Below, in pieces: positions 20,286 to 29,730 of a stretch of 64,000 bases of DNA (position 1 is the stretch's first letter; each line of letters begins with the position of its first letter). The stretch is from Mycobacterium lacus. GTDB taxonomy: Bacteria; Actinomycetota; Actinomycetes; Mycobacteriales; Mycobacteriaceae. Position numbers and translations under genes: made by a program. The notes below the pieces were generated by a model that saw only the letters and a list, made by a program, of their open reading frames with translations, was not told the DNA's origin and searched no databases. The DNA lies in the NCBI RefSeq assembly GCF_010731535.1, contig NZ_AP022581.1:1187952-1251951 (forward strand). The letters are read 5' to 3'.

Positions 20286-20824
20286 CGACCGCCAGGGGAA
20301 CGGTCCTCGTGGCCGACGTCATCGCGTCGCTGACCCGCGATGTGGCCGACTTCCCTACGCCGGGAATCCAGTTCAAAGACCTCACCCCGCTGTTCGCCGA
20401 CCGCGAGGCGATGTCGGCGGTCATCGACGCGCTCGCTGACGTCGCGGCCAGCGCGGACCTGGTGGCCGGCATCGAATCCCGGGGGTCGTTGGTGGCCGCG
20501 GCCATCGCCGCACGGCTCGGTACCGGCGTGCTGTCCATCCGCAAGGCCGGCAAGCTGCCGCCGCCGGTGCTCAGCGAGAACTACACCAGGGAGTACGGCG
20601 CCGCCAGCATGGAGATTCCCGCCGACAGCATCGAGCTGGCCGGACGCAGCGTCGTGATCGTCGACGACGTGTTGGCCACCGGTGGCACCCTCGGCGCGGC
20701 GACCCGGTTGCTCGCGCGGACCGGGGCCGACGTCACCGCTGCGGCAGTGGTCGTCGAACTCACCGGCCTAGGGGGTCGCGCGGCCATCGCGCCCTTGCCG
20801 GTGCACAGCTTGAGTCGCGCCTAG
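20282..20824 (+). CDS. apt: Adenine phosphoribosyltransferase, copy 1
   Basis: A 180-residue type-I phosphoribosyltransferase. The PRPP-binding loop is [13 protein letters not shown]; the adenine-specific start is [15 protein letters not shown]. It converts adenine and PRPP to AMP. The ATG overlaps the stop of the lipoprotein gene, so the two are coupled. One conserved position is unusual: the RGF of the substrate loop ([12 protein letters not shown]) has Ser where copy 2 and most family members have Phe. A second apt-like gene lies 0.9 kb downstream beyond a vapBC module. Confidence 0.9.
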   Translation: MTTARGTVLVADVIASLTRDVADFPTPGIQFKDLTPLFADREAMSAVIDALADVAASADLVAGIESRGSLVAAAIAARLGTGVLSIRKAGKLPPPVLSENYTREYGAASMEIPADSIELAGRSVVIVDDVLATGGTLGAATRLLARTGADVTAAAVVVELTGLGGRAAIAPLPVHSLSRA

Positions 20825-21243
20825 CTCACGTCGGCGACATTGAGGCGCTGAGTCGGTTGGCCAGTAAGTTCGCCGATGATCTCAAAATCTTTGTCCGCGT
20901 GCAGCACGGTGAGGCCGAGGAGCTCCGCCGTGGCGGCTATGAGCAGATCAGGGATGGAAGGCCCCCGGTGCTTGCCGACATCAGCGAGCAGCAGTTGCAC
21001 TTCGAGGGCACGGTCCTCGATTGCCGGAGTCAAATACTCGACAGGCATTGCGGCCAGCGGAGATTCGCGCACGTCACGGCGTGCCTGGGCAGCGGTGCGC
21101 GCTGAGTAGCCGACCTCGAGCCGCGTCAGGTTGGTGATGCGGACAAGGCCGCGCTCGATCCTGGTGTTCCACTCGTTGACGTCAGGGCTGTTCGGAACGC
21201 GTACCAGGGCAGATTTGTCGATGAGCCAGGTTTGCTCGGTCAT
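20821..21243 (-). CDS. vapC: VapC-family PIN-domain toxin
   Basis: A 140-residue PIN nuclease: acidic residues are visible in [29 protein letters not shown] and HADKDFEII. The ATG overlaps the stop of the upstream antitoxin gene (GAATGA); a GTG two codons earlier is possible. It resembles the M. tuberculosis VapC11/VapC15 group by these segments, but the exact subfamily needs a tree. Its last 4 bp overlap the end of apt copy 1 on the other strand, so the module fits tightly between the two apt genes. Confidence 0.9.
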   Translation of the reverse strand: MTEQTWLIDKSALVRVPNSPDVNEWNTRIERGLVRITNLTRLEVGYSARTAAQARRDVRESPLAAMPVEYLTPAIEDRALEVQLLLADVGKHRGPSIPDLLIAATAELLGLTVLHADKDFEIIGELTGQPTQRLNVADVS

Positions 21244-21461
21244 TCCCACGCTCGGTCCGTCACCGCGGGATTGGCGAGGTCGCTATGGGTGTCTGCGAAC
21301 CTGCGCCAGTCCTCGGCGGTAACGGTCGTTCTCACTGTGCGTGCATCTTGTGCCAGCCGGCGGCGTATGTATTCGGTTCGGGAGAGTCCCAGTCGCGCGG
21401 CAAGCCGGTCCAGCGCGGCTAACACATCGTCCGGTATGTCGCGGATCAGTACGCCACTCAT
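21240..21461 (-). CDS. vapB: Ribbon-helix-helix VapB-family antitoxin
   Basis: A 73-residue protein with an N-terminal RHH/CopG-like DNA-binding part ([22 protein letters not shown] followed by [12 protein letters not shown]) and a C-terminal toxin-binding tail ([22 protein letters not shown]). GGAGG lies 4 bp before the ATG. It should neutralise the overlapping VapC and bind the palindrome just upstream of its own start. Confidence 0.9.
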   Translation of the reverse strand: MSGVLIRDIPDDVLAALDRLAARLGLSRTEYIRRRLAQDARTVRTTVTAEDWRRFADTHSDLANPAVTDRAWE

Positions 21462-21476
21462 CAGGCCTCCATGTAA

Positions 21477-21494
21477 TGATATCCCACGATATCA
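21477..21494 (-). promoter_or_regulatory. Perfect inverted repeat, probable VapB operator
   Basis: TGATATC-CCAC-GATATCA: 7-bp arms without mismatch, 15 bp upstream of the vapB start. Location and symmetry fit autoregulation by the VapBC complex; the AT-rich half-sites stand out against the high-GC background. Confidence 0.65.
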
Positions 21495-21745
21495 CCTCTG
21501 TTCTCGGTGAATACCGGGCGCACAACGCCGTCGCACCCATCGGCAGGCAATTGACAGGTTTCCACGACGAAATGCGCACCTTTGGGAGCGTATTGTCACG
21601 TGTGCTTCGTGCTGTCTGCGATAGGATCCGTGCCTTGGGTGAGCGGTCACAGGGGCTCTCCTTCAAGTCACGACGGAAGCGCCTCCGCCACCTCGGGGCC
21701 GGGCGCCTGGCGGCTTTCGGCGAGTCCTGCCCGAGCCCGGCAGCG

Positions 21746-22261
21746 GTGGCCGACCTGGTCGCGTCGCTGACCCGGGACGTGGCCGACTTTCCGGTTCCGG
21801 GCGTCCAGTTCAAGGACCTCACCCCGTTATTCGCCGACCGGCGAGGGCTGGCCGCGGTAACCGGAGCGCTGGCCGACAGGGCGTCCGGAGTCGACCTGGT
21901 GGCCGGCGTCGACGGCCGCGGGTTTCTCGTGGCAGCGGCCGTCGCCACCCGGCTCGGCGTCGGTGTGCTGGCAATTCGCAAGGGCGGCAAGCTGCCAGCG
22001 CCGGTGTTCAGCGAGGACTACCGCGGGGAGTACGGCGCCGCCACCCTGGAGGTTGTCGCCGAGGGCATCGAGGTGACGGGCCGCCGCGTCGTGATCATCG
22101 ACGACGTGTTGGCAACCGGCGGCACCCTCGTCGCGGCGCAGCGCCTGCTCGAGCGCAGCGGCGCTGACGTGACGGGGGCTGCGGTGGTGGTGGAACTCGC
22201 GGGGTTGAGCGGTCGGGCGGCGCTTGAGCCGCTGCCGGTGCACAGCCTGAGCCGCCAGTGA
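21746..22261 (+). CDS. apt: Adenine phosphoribosyltransferase, copy 2
   Basis: At least 171 residues of a type-I phosphoribosyltransferase, roughly 70% identical by eye to copy 1 from [21 protein letters not shown] onward. It keeps the RGF motif ([12 protein letters not shown]) and the PRPP loop [13 protein letters not shown]. The start is uncertain: GTG 21746 gives the conserved domain, while GTG 21602 in the same frame gives 219 residues, close to the 223 annotated for M. tuberculosis Apt. It ends 30 bp before rel, the usual position of apt in mycobacteria, so this copy may be the syntenic orthologue. Confidence 0.82.
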   Translation: MADLVASLTRDVADFPVPGVQFKDLTPLFADRRGLAAVTGALADRASGVDLVAGVDGRGFLVAAAVATRLGVGVLAIRKGGKLPAPVFSEDYRGEYGAATLEVVAEGIEVTGRRVVIIDDVLATGGTLVAAQRLLERSGADVTGAAVVVELAGLSGRAALEPLPVHSLSRQ

Positions 22262-22291
22262 GGGCTATCCTCTAGGTCGGAGGTGACGAAT

Positions 22292-24652
22292 GTGGCCGAG
22301 GACCAGCTCACGGCGCAAGCGCCTGAGCGCCTGCAATCGGCGCTGGTCCCCGATGCGCCCGAGCCCCCGGTAGAGACCACCCTCAAGACCACCAGCAGCG
22401 CGTCCCGTCGGGTCCGGGCCCGGCTAGCCCGACGGATGACCGCTCGCAGCGGCGCCCTCAATCCCGTGCTCGAGCCACTGGTGGCGGTGCACCGGGAGAT
22501 CTATCCCAAAGCGGACCTCTCCATACTGCAGCGCGCCTTCGAGGTCGCCGACCAGCGCCACGCCAGCCAGTTGCGGCAATCCGGTGACCCCTACATCACG
22601 CACCCGCTGGCCGTCGCCAACATCTTGGCCGAGTTGGGCATGGATACCACCACTTTGGTGGCCGCGTTGCTGCACGACACGGTCGAGGACACCGGCTACA
22701 CGCTGGAGGCGCTCTCCGAAGAATTCGGCGAGGAGGTCGGCCATCTCGTCGACGGGGTGACCAAGCTGGATCGGGTGGTGCTGGGCAGCGCCGCCGAGGG
22801 CGAGACCATCCGCAAGATGATCACCGCGATGGCCCGCGATCCACGGGTGCTGGTGATCAAGGTGGCCGACCGGCTGCACAACATGCGCACCATGCGCTTC
22901 CTGCCGCCGGAGAAGCAGGCCCGCAAGGCCCGCGAGACCTTGGAAGTTATTGCGCCCCTTGCGCATCGGCTGGGCATGGCCAGTGTCAAGTGGGAGCTCG
23001 AGGACCTGTCGTTCGCGATCCTGCACCCCAAGAAGTACGAGGAGATCGTGCGGCTGGTCGCCGGCCGCGCGCCGTCCCGGGACACCTACCTGGCCAAGGT
23101 CCGTGCCGAGATCATCGCCACCCTGACCGCTTCGAAGATCAAGGCGACGGTGGAGGGCCGGCCCAAGCACTACTGGTCGATCTATCAGAAGATGATCGTC
23201 AAGGGTCGCGACTTCGACGACATCCACGACCTGGTCGGCATCCGCATCCTGTGCGACGAGATCCGCGACTGCTATGCCGCTGTGGGCGTGGTGCACTCGC
23301 TGTGGCAGCCGATGGCGGGGCGGTTCAAGGACTACATCGCCCAGCCCCGATACGGCGTGTACCAGTCGCTGCACACCACGGTGGTCGGGCCGGAGGGCAA
23401 ACCGCTGGAGGTGCAGATCCGCACCCGGGACATGCACCGCACCGCCGAATACGGCATCGCCGCGCACTGGCGCTACAAAGAGGCCAAGGGCCGCAACGGC
23501 GTTCTGCATCCGCACGCCGCCGCCGAGATCGACGACATGGCGTGGATGCGCCAGCTGCTCGACTGGCAACGGGAGGCCGCGGACCCCGGCGAGTTCCTGG
23601 AGTCGTTGCGTTACGACCTTGCGGTGCAAGAGATCTTCGTGTTCACGCCCAAGGGTGATGTCATCACGCTGCCGACGGGTTCGACGCCGGTGGACTTCGC
23701 CTACGCGGTGCACACCGAGGTCGGTCATCGCTGCATCGGCGCCCGCGTCAACGGGCGCCTGGTAGCGCTGGAACGCAAGCTGGAAAACGGGGAAGTCGTC
23801 GAGGTTTTCACGTCCAAGGCGCCCAACGCCGGGCCGTCACGGGACTGGCAGCAATTCGTGGTATCGCCGCGCGCCAAGACGAAGATCCGGCAGTGGTTCG
23901 CCAAGGAGCGGCGTGAGGAGGCGCTGGAAGCCGGCAAGGACGCGATGGCCCGCGAGGTGCGCCGCGGCGGACTTCCGTTGCAGCGCTTGGTGAATGGCGA
24001 GTCCATGGCCGCGGTGGCCCGCGAGCTGCACTACGCCGACGTGTCGGCGCTCTACACCGCGATCGGCGAGGGACACGTGTCGGCACGGCACGTCTTCCAG
24101 CGGCTGGTGGCCGAACTCGGCGGGATCGACCAGGCCGAAGAGGAGCTCGCCGAGCGCTCCACGCCGACGACCATGGTGCGCCGCTCGCGCAGCACCGACG
24201 ACGTCGGGGTCTCGGTCCCCGGCGCTCCGGGTGTGCTGACCAAGCTGGCCAAGTGCTGCACGCCGGTGCCCGGCGACCAGATCATGGGGTTCGTCACCCG
24301 CGGAGGCGGGGTCAGCGTGCACCGCACCGACTGCACCAACGCCGCCTCCCTGCAGCAGCAGGCCGAGCGCATCATCGAGGTGCTGTGGGCGCCGTCGCCG
24401 TCGTCGGTGTTCCTGGTGGCGATCCAGGTCGAGGCGCTCGACCGGCACCGGCTGCTGTCGGACGTGACGCGGGTGCTGGCCGACGAGAAGGTGAACATCC
24501 TGTCCGCGTCCGTCACCACCTCGGGTGACCGGGTGGCGATCAGCCGATTCACCTTCGAGATGGGCGACCCCAAGCATCTGGGGCACCTACTCAACGTGGT
24601 GCGCAACGTCGAAGGCGTCTACGACGTCTACCGGGTAACGTCCGCGGCCTAA
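22292..24652 (+). CDS. rel: Bifunctional (p)ppGpp synthetase/hydrolase Rel
   Basis: A 786-residue RelA/SpoT protein. The GTG at 22292 is preferred because GGAGG lies 7 bp before it and the protein then opens as in M. tuberculosis Rel (AEDQLTAQA). Order: HD hydrolase domain ([12 protein letters not shown] near residue 125), synthetase domain with [12 protein letters not shown] and [17 protein letters not shown] domain ([20 protein letters not shown] near 450), a Cys-containing middle domain ([10 protein letters not shown]) and the C-terminal ACT domain. It makes and degrades (p)ppGpp in response to starvation. Corresponds to Rv2583c. Confidence 0.98.
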   Translation: MAEDQLTAQAPERLQSALVPDAPEPPVETTLKTTSSASRRVRARLARRMTARSGALNPVLEPLVAVHREIYPKADLSILQRAFEVADQRHASQLRQSGDPYITHPLAVANILAELGMDTTTLVAALLHDTVEDTGYTLEALSEEFGEEVGHLVDGVTKLDRVVLGSAAEGETIRKMITAMARDPRVLVIKVADRLHNMRTMRFLPPEKQARKARETLEVIAPLAHRLGMASVKWELEDLSFAILHPKKYEEIVRLVAGRAPSRDTYLAKVRAEIIATLTASKIKATVEGRPKHYWSIYQKMIVKGRDFDDIHDLVGIRILCDEIRDCYAAVGVVHSLWQPMAGRFKDYIAQPRYGVYQSLHTTVVGPEGKPLEVQIRTRDMHRTAEYGIAAHWRYKEAKGRNGVLHPHAAAEIDDMAWMRQLLDWQREAADPGEFLESLRYDLAVQEIFVFTPKGDVITLPTGSTPVDFAYAVHTEVGHRCIGARVNGRLVALERKLENGEVVEVFTSKAPNAGPSRDWQQFVVSPRAKTKIRQWFAKERREEALEAGKDAMAREVRRGGLPLQRLVNGESMAAVARELHYADVSALYTAIGEGHVSARHVFQRLVAELGGIDQAEEELAERSTPTTMVRRSRSTDDVGVSVPGAPGVLTKLAKCCTPVPGDQIMGFVTRGGGVSVHRTDCTNAASLQQQAERIIEVLWAPSPSSVFLVAIQVEALDRHRLLSDVTRVLADEKVNILSASVTTSGDRVAISRFTFEMGDPKHLGHLLNVVRNVEGVYDVYRVTSAA

Positions 24653-24670
24653 CTTTTCGGCCGAGCAGCC

Positions 24671-24710
24671 GCGAAAGCCCCCATCTTCGTGCCGAAATGG
24701 GGGCTTTCGC
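24671..24710. terminator. Hairpin between convergent rel and ppiB
   Basis: Perfect 14-bp arms GCGAAAGCCCCCAT / ATGGGGGCTTTCGC around a 12-nt loop containing TTCGTGCCGAA. It sits 18 bp after the rel stop and 17 bp before the ppiB stop. It shares the CGTGCCGAAAT core with the palindromes after ruvB and aspS. Confidence 0.75.
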
Positions 24711-24727
24711 GTCTTTTCGGCCGGACC

Positions 24728-25606
24728 TCAGTCCAGCAACACGGACTTGAGGGTGACTTCGGCCGCGGGCGGGCCGTCCTGACCGCCGCCGGCGACGCCC
24801 GCCTGGGCGATCTTGTCAAGCGTGGCCAGCCCGTCGGCCTGAATGGTGCCGAACACCGTGTATTCCGGCGGCAGCTGCGAGTCGCGGTAGACCATGAAGA
24901 ACTGGCTGCTGTTGGTGTTCGGCCCGGCGTTGGCCATGGCCAGCGTGCCGCGCGGATACAGGACGGGCTGTTGCAACTTGGGGTCGTTGGGCGGGTACTG
25001 GTCGGTGGGGTACTCGTTGGCGAACTGGTAGCCGGGACCGCCGGTGCCGTCGCCCTTCGGATCGCCGCATTGCAGGACGCTCAGCGTGGGGGTGGTGGTC
25101 AGCCGGTGGCATTTGGTGTTGTTGAAAAATCCCTGGTTGGCTAGGCTGGCGAAACTGTTTACCGTGCACGGGGATTCGTTGTTGGCCAGCATGAGACCGA
25201 TGTTGCCCTGGTTGGTCACCATGCTGACGCTCACCTGAGCCGGTTCGGTCGGCACCTTGCCGGTCCGCGGCGGCTTGACCGGCTTGACGGCCTTGTCCGG
25301 CGACGGCGGGTACTGGCAGTTGGCGCCCACGTTGGCCGACGGATGGAACGGCGGCAGCGGCGGGACGGGCGGGGTTTGCGGCGCAGTGGCCGGGGCCGAG
25401 CTGCTCGCCGACGCCCCCGGCTTGCTCTTATGGTCATCCTTGTCGATGACCACGGTGACCACCACCGCGGCGATCACGGCCACCGCGGCGATAGAGCCAC
25501 CCGCGATCACCAGGATGCGGCGCCTTCGGGCTTGCTTGGCGCGGCGCTCTAGCTGCCGCTCGAGTTTGCGTTTGGCTGTGGCACGTCGCTGAGCATTGGT
25601 CGGCAC
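24728..25606 (-). CDS. ppiB: Membrane-anchored cyclophilin-type peptidyl-prolyl isomerase PpiB
   Basis: A 292-residue protein: basic N-terminus with KRKLERQLERRAKQARRRR, one transmembrane helix (~31-55), a Ser/Pro-rich linker (to ~100) and a cyclophilin domain (~115-290). Cyclophilin motifs are NSFASLANQGFFNNTKCHRL and GTLAMANAGPNTNSSQFFM, the latter with the usual SQFFM core. It catalyses cis-trans isomerisation of X-Pro bonds, probably outside the membrane. Matches Rv2582; convergent with rel. Confidence 0.95.
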   Translation of the reverse strand: MPTNAQRRATAKRKLERQLERRAKQARRRRILVIAGGSIAAVAVIAAVVVTVVIDKDDHKSKPGASASSSAPATAPQTPPVPPLPPFHPSANVGANCQYPPSPDKAVKPVKPPRTGKVPTEPAQVSVSMVTNQGNIGLMLANNESPCTVNSFASLANQGFFNNTKCHRLTTTPTLSVLQCGDPKGDGTGGPGYQFANEYPTDQYPPNDPKLQQPVLYPRGTLAMANAGPNTNSSQFFMVYRDSQLPPEYTVFGTIQADGLATLDKIAQAGVAGGGQDGPPAAEVTLKSVLLD

Positions 25607-25671
25607 GGCCGATATCTTCCCATGGACGCCCGGTGCGGCAAGCTGGGTGGGCAGCTGGGAAACTGGGAACC

Positions 25672-26346
25672 GTGTTGATCACCGGATTTCCCGCCGGGTT
25701 GCTGCAGTGCAACTGTTACGTGCTGGCAGAGCGGCCTGGCGGCGACGCCATCATCGTCGACCCGGGCCAGCGTGCGATGGGCCCACTGCGGCAGATCCTG
25801 GACAAGCACCGGCTGACCCCGGCCGCCGTGCTGATCACCCATGGGCACATCGACCACATGTGGTCGGCGCAGAAGGTCTCGGATACCTTCGGCTGTCCGA
25901 CCTACATCCATCCCAAGGACCGGTTCATGCTGAAAGACCCGATCTACGGCATGGGGCCGCGGATGGCGCAGCTCATTACGGGTGCGTTTTTCCGCGAGCC
26001 CAAACAGGTCGTCGAGCTGGATCGTGACGGCGACAAGATCGACCTCGGAGGGATCTCCGTCAACGTCGACCACACACCAGGGCACACTCGCGGATCGGTG
26101 TGCTTCCGGGTGCTCCAGGCGGCCAAGAACGACGCCGACGTGGTGTTCTCCGGCGACACGCTGTTCGAGCGTTCGATAGGCCGTTCCGACCTTTTCGGTG
26201 GCAGCGGTCGCGACCTGCTGCGCTCCATCGTCGACAAATTGTTGGTGCTCGACGACAAGACCGTGGTACTGCCCGGGCATGGCAACTCGACCACCATCGG
26301 CGCCGAGCGTCGTTTCAACCCGTTCCTCGAAGGCTTGAGCCCGTGA
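25672..26346 (+). CDS. Glyoxalase II-like metallo-beta-lactamase-fold hydrolase (Rv2581c-like)
   Basis: A 224-residue protein; the GTG start gives exactly the M. tuberculosis length and opens the fold ([17 protein letters not shown]). The metal-binding motif THGHIDH has H57, H59, D61 and H62; a later histidine lies in [11 protein letters not shown] and another in VLPGHGNST. The family hydrolyses thioesters such as S-lactoylglutathione; mycobacteria lack glutathione, so the substrate is open. Its stop overlaps the hisS start (GTGA). Confidence 0.9.
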   Translation: MLITGFPAGLLQCNCYVLAERPGGDAIIVDPGQRAMGPLRQILDKHRLTPAAVLITHGHIDHMWSAQKVSDTFGCPTYIHPKDRFMLKDPIYGMGPRMAQLITGAFFREPKQVVELDRDGDKIDLGGISVNVDHTPGHTRGSVCFRVLQAAKNDADVVFSGDTLFERSIGRSDLFGGSGRDLLRSIVDKLLVLDDKTVVLPGHGNSTTIGAERRFNPFLEGLSP

Positions 26347-27605
26347 CGGAGTTCTTGGCGCCCAAAGGCGTACCCGACTACCTCCCGCCGGACTCGGCGC
26401 AGTTTGTCGCCGTGCGGGATGGGCTGCTCGCGGCCGCCCGCCGGGCCGGATACGGCCACATCGAGCTGCCCATCTTCGAGGACACTGCGCTGTTCGCCCG
26501 CGGGGTGGGTGAATCCACCGACGTCGTGGCCAAGGAAATGTACACCTTCGCCGACCGTGGCCACCGCTCGGTGACGCTGCGGCCCGAGGGCACGGCCGGG
26601 GTGGTGCGCGCGGTGATCGAACATGGCCTGGACCGCGGCGCGCTGCCGGTGAAGCTGTGTTACGCAGGACCGTTTTTCCGCTACGAGCGCCCGCAGGCGG
26701 GCCGGTATCGCCAGTTGCAGCAGGTCGGCGTCGAGGCGATCGGCGTGGATGACCCGGCGCTGGACGCCGAGGTGATCGCGGTTGCCGACGCCGGCTTCCG
26801 CTCCTTGGGGCTCAACGGGTTTCGGCTGGAAATCACCTCGCTGGGCGACGACAGCTGCCGTCCGCAATACCGGGAACTGTTGCAGGAGTTCCTGTTTGCG
26901 CTTGACCTCGACGAGGAAACCCGACGGCGCGCACAGCTCAACCCGTTGCGGGTGCTCGACGACAAGCGACCCAAGGTGCGGGCGATGACGGCCGACGCGC
27001 CGGTACTGCTCGACCACCTGTCCGACGTCGCCAAGCAGCACTTCGACACGGTGCTGGCGCATCTGGACGCGCTCGGGGTGCCCTATGTCATCAACCCGCG
27101 GATGGTGCGCGGGCTGGACTACTACACGAAGACCACCTTCGAGTTCGTGCATGACGGGCTCGGGGCGCAGTCCGGAATTGGCGGCGGGGGTCGGTACGAC
27201 GGCCTGATGCGTCAGCTCGGCGGACAAGACCTGTCGGGCATCGGGTTTGGGCTCGGGGTGGACCGAACCATGCTGGCGCTGCGGGCCGAGGGCAAGAGCG
27301 TGGGGGAGACCACCCGATGCGACGTGTTCGGCGTGCCGCTCAGCGAGACGGCCAGGCTGCGGCTGGCGGTGCTCGCCGCGGAGCTGCGGGCTTCTGGTGT
27401 CCGCGTCGATCTGGCCTACGGCGACCGCGGGCTCAAGGGCGCGATGCGCGCCGCCGACCGCTCCGGTGCCCGGCTGGTGCTGGTCGCGGGAGACCGCGAC
27501 ATCGAGTCCGGCGCGGTCGGGGTGAAGGATCTCGCGACCGGCAAGCAGGTGTCGGTGCCTATGGGTTCGCTTGTCGCCGAGGTGATTTCGCGGCTGAATC
27601 GGTAG
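26343..27605 (+). CDS. hisS: Histidyl-tRNA synthetase
   Basis: A 420-residue class-II synthetase starting at a GTG that overlaps the preceding stop. Motif 2 is [17 protein letters not shown], the histidine-binding segment is [13 protein letters not shown], motif 3 is [13 protein letters not shown], and the C-terminal anticodon domain begins near residue 325 ([14 protein letters not shown]). It charges tRNA-His. Matches Rv2580c. The next gene in M. tuberculosis, dhaA, is absent here. Confidence 0.97.
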   Translation: MTEFLAPKGVPDYLPPDSAQFVAVRDGLLAAARRAGYGHIELPIFEDTALFARGVGESTDVVAKEMYTFADRGHRSVTLRPEGTAGVVRAVIEHGLDRGALPVKLCYAGPFFRYERPQAGRYRQLQQVGVEAIGVDDPALDAEVIAVADAGFRSLGLNGFRLEITSLGDDSCRPQYRELLQEFLFALDLDEETRRRAQLNPLRVLDDKRPKVRAMTADAPVLLDHLSDVAKQHFDTVLAHLDALGVPYVINPRMVRGLDYYTKTTFEFVHDGLGAQSGIGGGGRYDGLMRQLGGQDLSGIGFGLGVDRTMLALRAEGKSVGETTRCDVFGVPLSETARLRLAVLAAELRASGVRVDLAYGDRGLKGAMRAADRSGARLVLVAGDRDIESGAVGVKDLATGKQVSVPMGSLVAEVISRLNR

Positions 27606-27639
27606 CCACCGCGCCGGTTTAGTCGACGGCCACTCATGG

Positions 27640-27775
27640 GTGTGTAGCCATGGGTTCGAGTGCCTGTGGGGGATCGTTAAGGTCTTCGACGGGCTCGCCT
27701 ACGACGTGGACCGGTTATTCGGCTTGTCGTTCGATGTGTTGACCATCCCGGAGCGGTTGGCGGCCCCGCCGGCGG
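27640..27775 (+). pseudogene. Truncated 5' fragment of a 13E12-type gene
   Basis: The encoded segment [24 protein letters not shown] matches [24 protein letters not shown] at the start of the intact 13E12 protein 0.67 kb downstream, and the DNA similarity begins before the start codon (CATGGGTTCGAG). Similarity stops after the GAGCGGTTGG stretch near 27765. This is a partial direct duplication or a deletion remnant of a second 13E12 copy. No complete product is encoded. Confidence 0.65.
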
Positions 27776-27882
27776 CTGGCCTCACTGGGGTGCCAACTGA
27801 TTTAGTCACTGGATCGGCCGTGGTTTGGCCATGGTCGTCACATCGGCCCCACGAATCCCTGGGTCGAGCCGGTGCACGGTTT

Positions 27883-27939
27883 GCCCGCCTCGTAGCGACA
27901 AGCTAAGGCAGGCAGAGGATTTGTCGCGGCGAGGCGGGC
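27883..27939. repeat. Long inverted repeat in the hisS-13E12 gap
   Basis: Arms 27883-27901 and 27921-27939 (GCCCGCCTCGTAGCGACAA / TTGTCGCGGCGAGGCGGGC) pair at 17 of 19 positions around a 19-nt loop. It lies in a 700-bp stretch with no intact gene. It may be a terminator or the end of a lost mobile element. Apart from this hairpin and the 13E12 fragment, I see no supported gene between 27606 and 28313. Confidence 0.6.
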
Positions 27940-28313
27940 ATAACGAACACCTCAACCCGCGGAGACTCGCGTGACCGATGTGGCCGGTTAGCCGCTGCGA
28001 CGAACGGCTGGGGCGGTGATTGGTTTGACGGCCTTGTTTCGGCGCGTTTGAGCGGGTTTGGGGCGGGTGTGCCGCGAGGATCGGTGTGGGGCGTTGGGAG
28101 GTCGGCAGCGGCAGGGCCCGGTTCGATGACGTGATGTTGTTGCGGGGTGATCGGCCTATCGGCTGCTCGCCGAGCACGTCGGTGCGGTTGGGGACGGATC
28201 TCGAGGCGGAAGAGCCGAGTTCGTGATCGCAATTGCGAAATCCCGTGTGTCACTGTAGTTTCAGTGGTTTTAGCGGATCGGTTTCTGTCGGTGGCGGCTC
28301 ATAGCATTGGGGT

Positions 28314-29681
28314 ATGGGTTCGAGCACGCGTGAGGAGATCGTTGAGGTCTGCGACGCGCTCGATCATGATGTGGACCGCTTGTGCGGCTTGTCGTTTGAT
28401 GTGTTGACCACCCCGGAGCGGTTGGGGTTTCTGGAGAAACTCGAAGACGAGGCGCGTCGGCTGCCGGTGGCTCGGCATGGGTTGATCAATCAGCTCGCCG
28501 AGCGGGCCGGCGAGGAGGAGTTGGGCGGCAAGCTGGGGTCGGTGTTGGCCAGCCGGTTGGGTGTCACCCGGGGTGAGGCCAGCCGGCGGGTGGCCGAGGC
28601 TGCCGATCTGGGCGAGCGGCGGGCGTTGACCGGTCAGCCGTTGGCGCCGCGGCTGACCGCGACCGCGGCGGCGCAGCGGGCGGGCCGGATCGGTGACGGG
28701 CATGTTCGGGTGATCCGTGATTTCGTTCGCCGCCTGCCGGTCGGTGTTGATGTGGAGACCCAAGACCAGGCCGAGGCCCATCTGGCCCGGTTGGCCACCC
28801 AGTTTCGCCCCGACCAGGTGGCCAGGCTGGCCGCGCGGTTGATGGACTGCCTTAACCCCGACGGCGACTTCTCCGAGGAGGATCGGGCGCGCCGGCGCGC
28901 GCTGGTGGTGGGCAAGCACGATGTCGACGGGATGTCACGGATCAGTGGCTATCTGACGCCCGAGGCGCGGGCCACCGTGGAGGCGGTGCTGGCCAGGCTG
29001 GCCGCCCCGGGCATGTGCAACCCCACCGATGAGACGCCGGTCATCGACGGCGCGCCGTCGGAACAGGCCGTGCGGCACGACACCCGCAGCACCGCGCAGC
29101 GCAACCACGATGGTCTCAACGCCGCGCTGCGCGCGCTGCTGGCCTCCGGAAAGCTGGGCCAGCACAACGGGTTGCCGGCCAGCATCATCGTGACCACCAC
29201 GCTCAACGACCTCGAGGCCGCCGCCGGCAAGGGGCGCACCGGCGCCGGCGGCATGCTGCCCATGTCCGATGTGATCCGCCTGGCCCGCCACGCCCACCAC
29301 TACTTGGCGATCTTCGACCAGGGCAAGGCCCTGGCGCTGTATCACACCACACGCCTGGCCTCCCCCGGGCAACGAATTGTGTTGTACGCCAAGGACCGCG
29401 GGTGCACCGCGCCGGGATGCGACGTGTCCGGCTACTACTGCGAGGTGCACCACTGCACCCCCTGCGCCCACTGCCATACCACCGACGTCAACGACCTGAC
29501 CTTCGCCTGCGGCGGGCATCACCCACTGGCCGAACAAGGCTGGACCACCCGAAAACGCAAAGACGGCACCACCGAATGGATCCCACCGCCGCACCTCGAC
29601 CACGGACAGCCGAGGACCAACAGCTACCACCACCCCGAAAAACTACTTACGGACCACGAAGACGACGCCCCCGACCCGTGA
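28314..29681 (+). CDS. 13E12 repeat family protein (DUF222 plus HNH endonuclease domain)
   Basis: A 455-residue protein starting with [22 protein letters not shown]. The N-terminal ~300 residues are the helical DUF222 part. The C-terminal HNH domain shows [20 protein letters not shown], the cysteine and paired-histidine layout of the family, followed by [18 protein letters not shown]. Such genes are multicopy in mycobacteria, behave like repeats, and serve as attachment target of the phiRv1 prophage in M. tuberculosis. Enzymatic role unproven. The frame is intact. Confidence 0.9.
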   Translation: MGSSTREEIVEVCDALDHDVDRLCGLSFDVLTTPERLGFLEKLEDEARRLPVARHGLINQLAERAGEEELGGKLGSVLASRLGVTRGEASRRVAEAADLGERRALTGQPLAPRLTATAAAQRAGRIGDGHVRVIRDFVRRLPVGVDVETQDQAEAHLARLATQFRPDQVARLAARLMDCLNPDGDFSEEDRARRRALVVGKHDVDGMSRISGYLTPEARATVEAVLARLAAPGMCNPTDETPVIDGAPSEQAVRHDTRSTAQRNHDGLNAALRALLASGKLGQHNGLPASIIVTTTLNDLEAAAGKGRTGAGGMLPMSDVIRLARHAHHYLAIFDQGKALALYHTTRLASPGQRIVLYAKDRGCTAPGCDVSGYYCEVHHCTPCAHCHTTDVNDLTFACGGHHPLAEQGWTTRKRKDGTTEWIPPPHLDHGQPRTNSYHHPEKLLTDHEDDAPDP

Positions 29682-29730
29682 GTTGTCGCGCCTGCTTGAC
29701 TCGGCATAGCACAATTGTTCGAATAGAAGG

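Noticed and set aside
27903..28253. Minus-strand 116-codon frame in the hisS-13E12 gap
   Set aside because: Arg/Pro-rich, no ribosome site, no recognised domain, and overlaps the hairpin; treated as non-coding.
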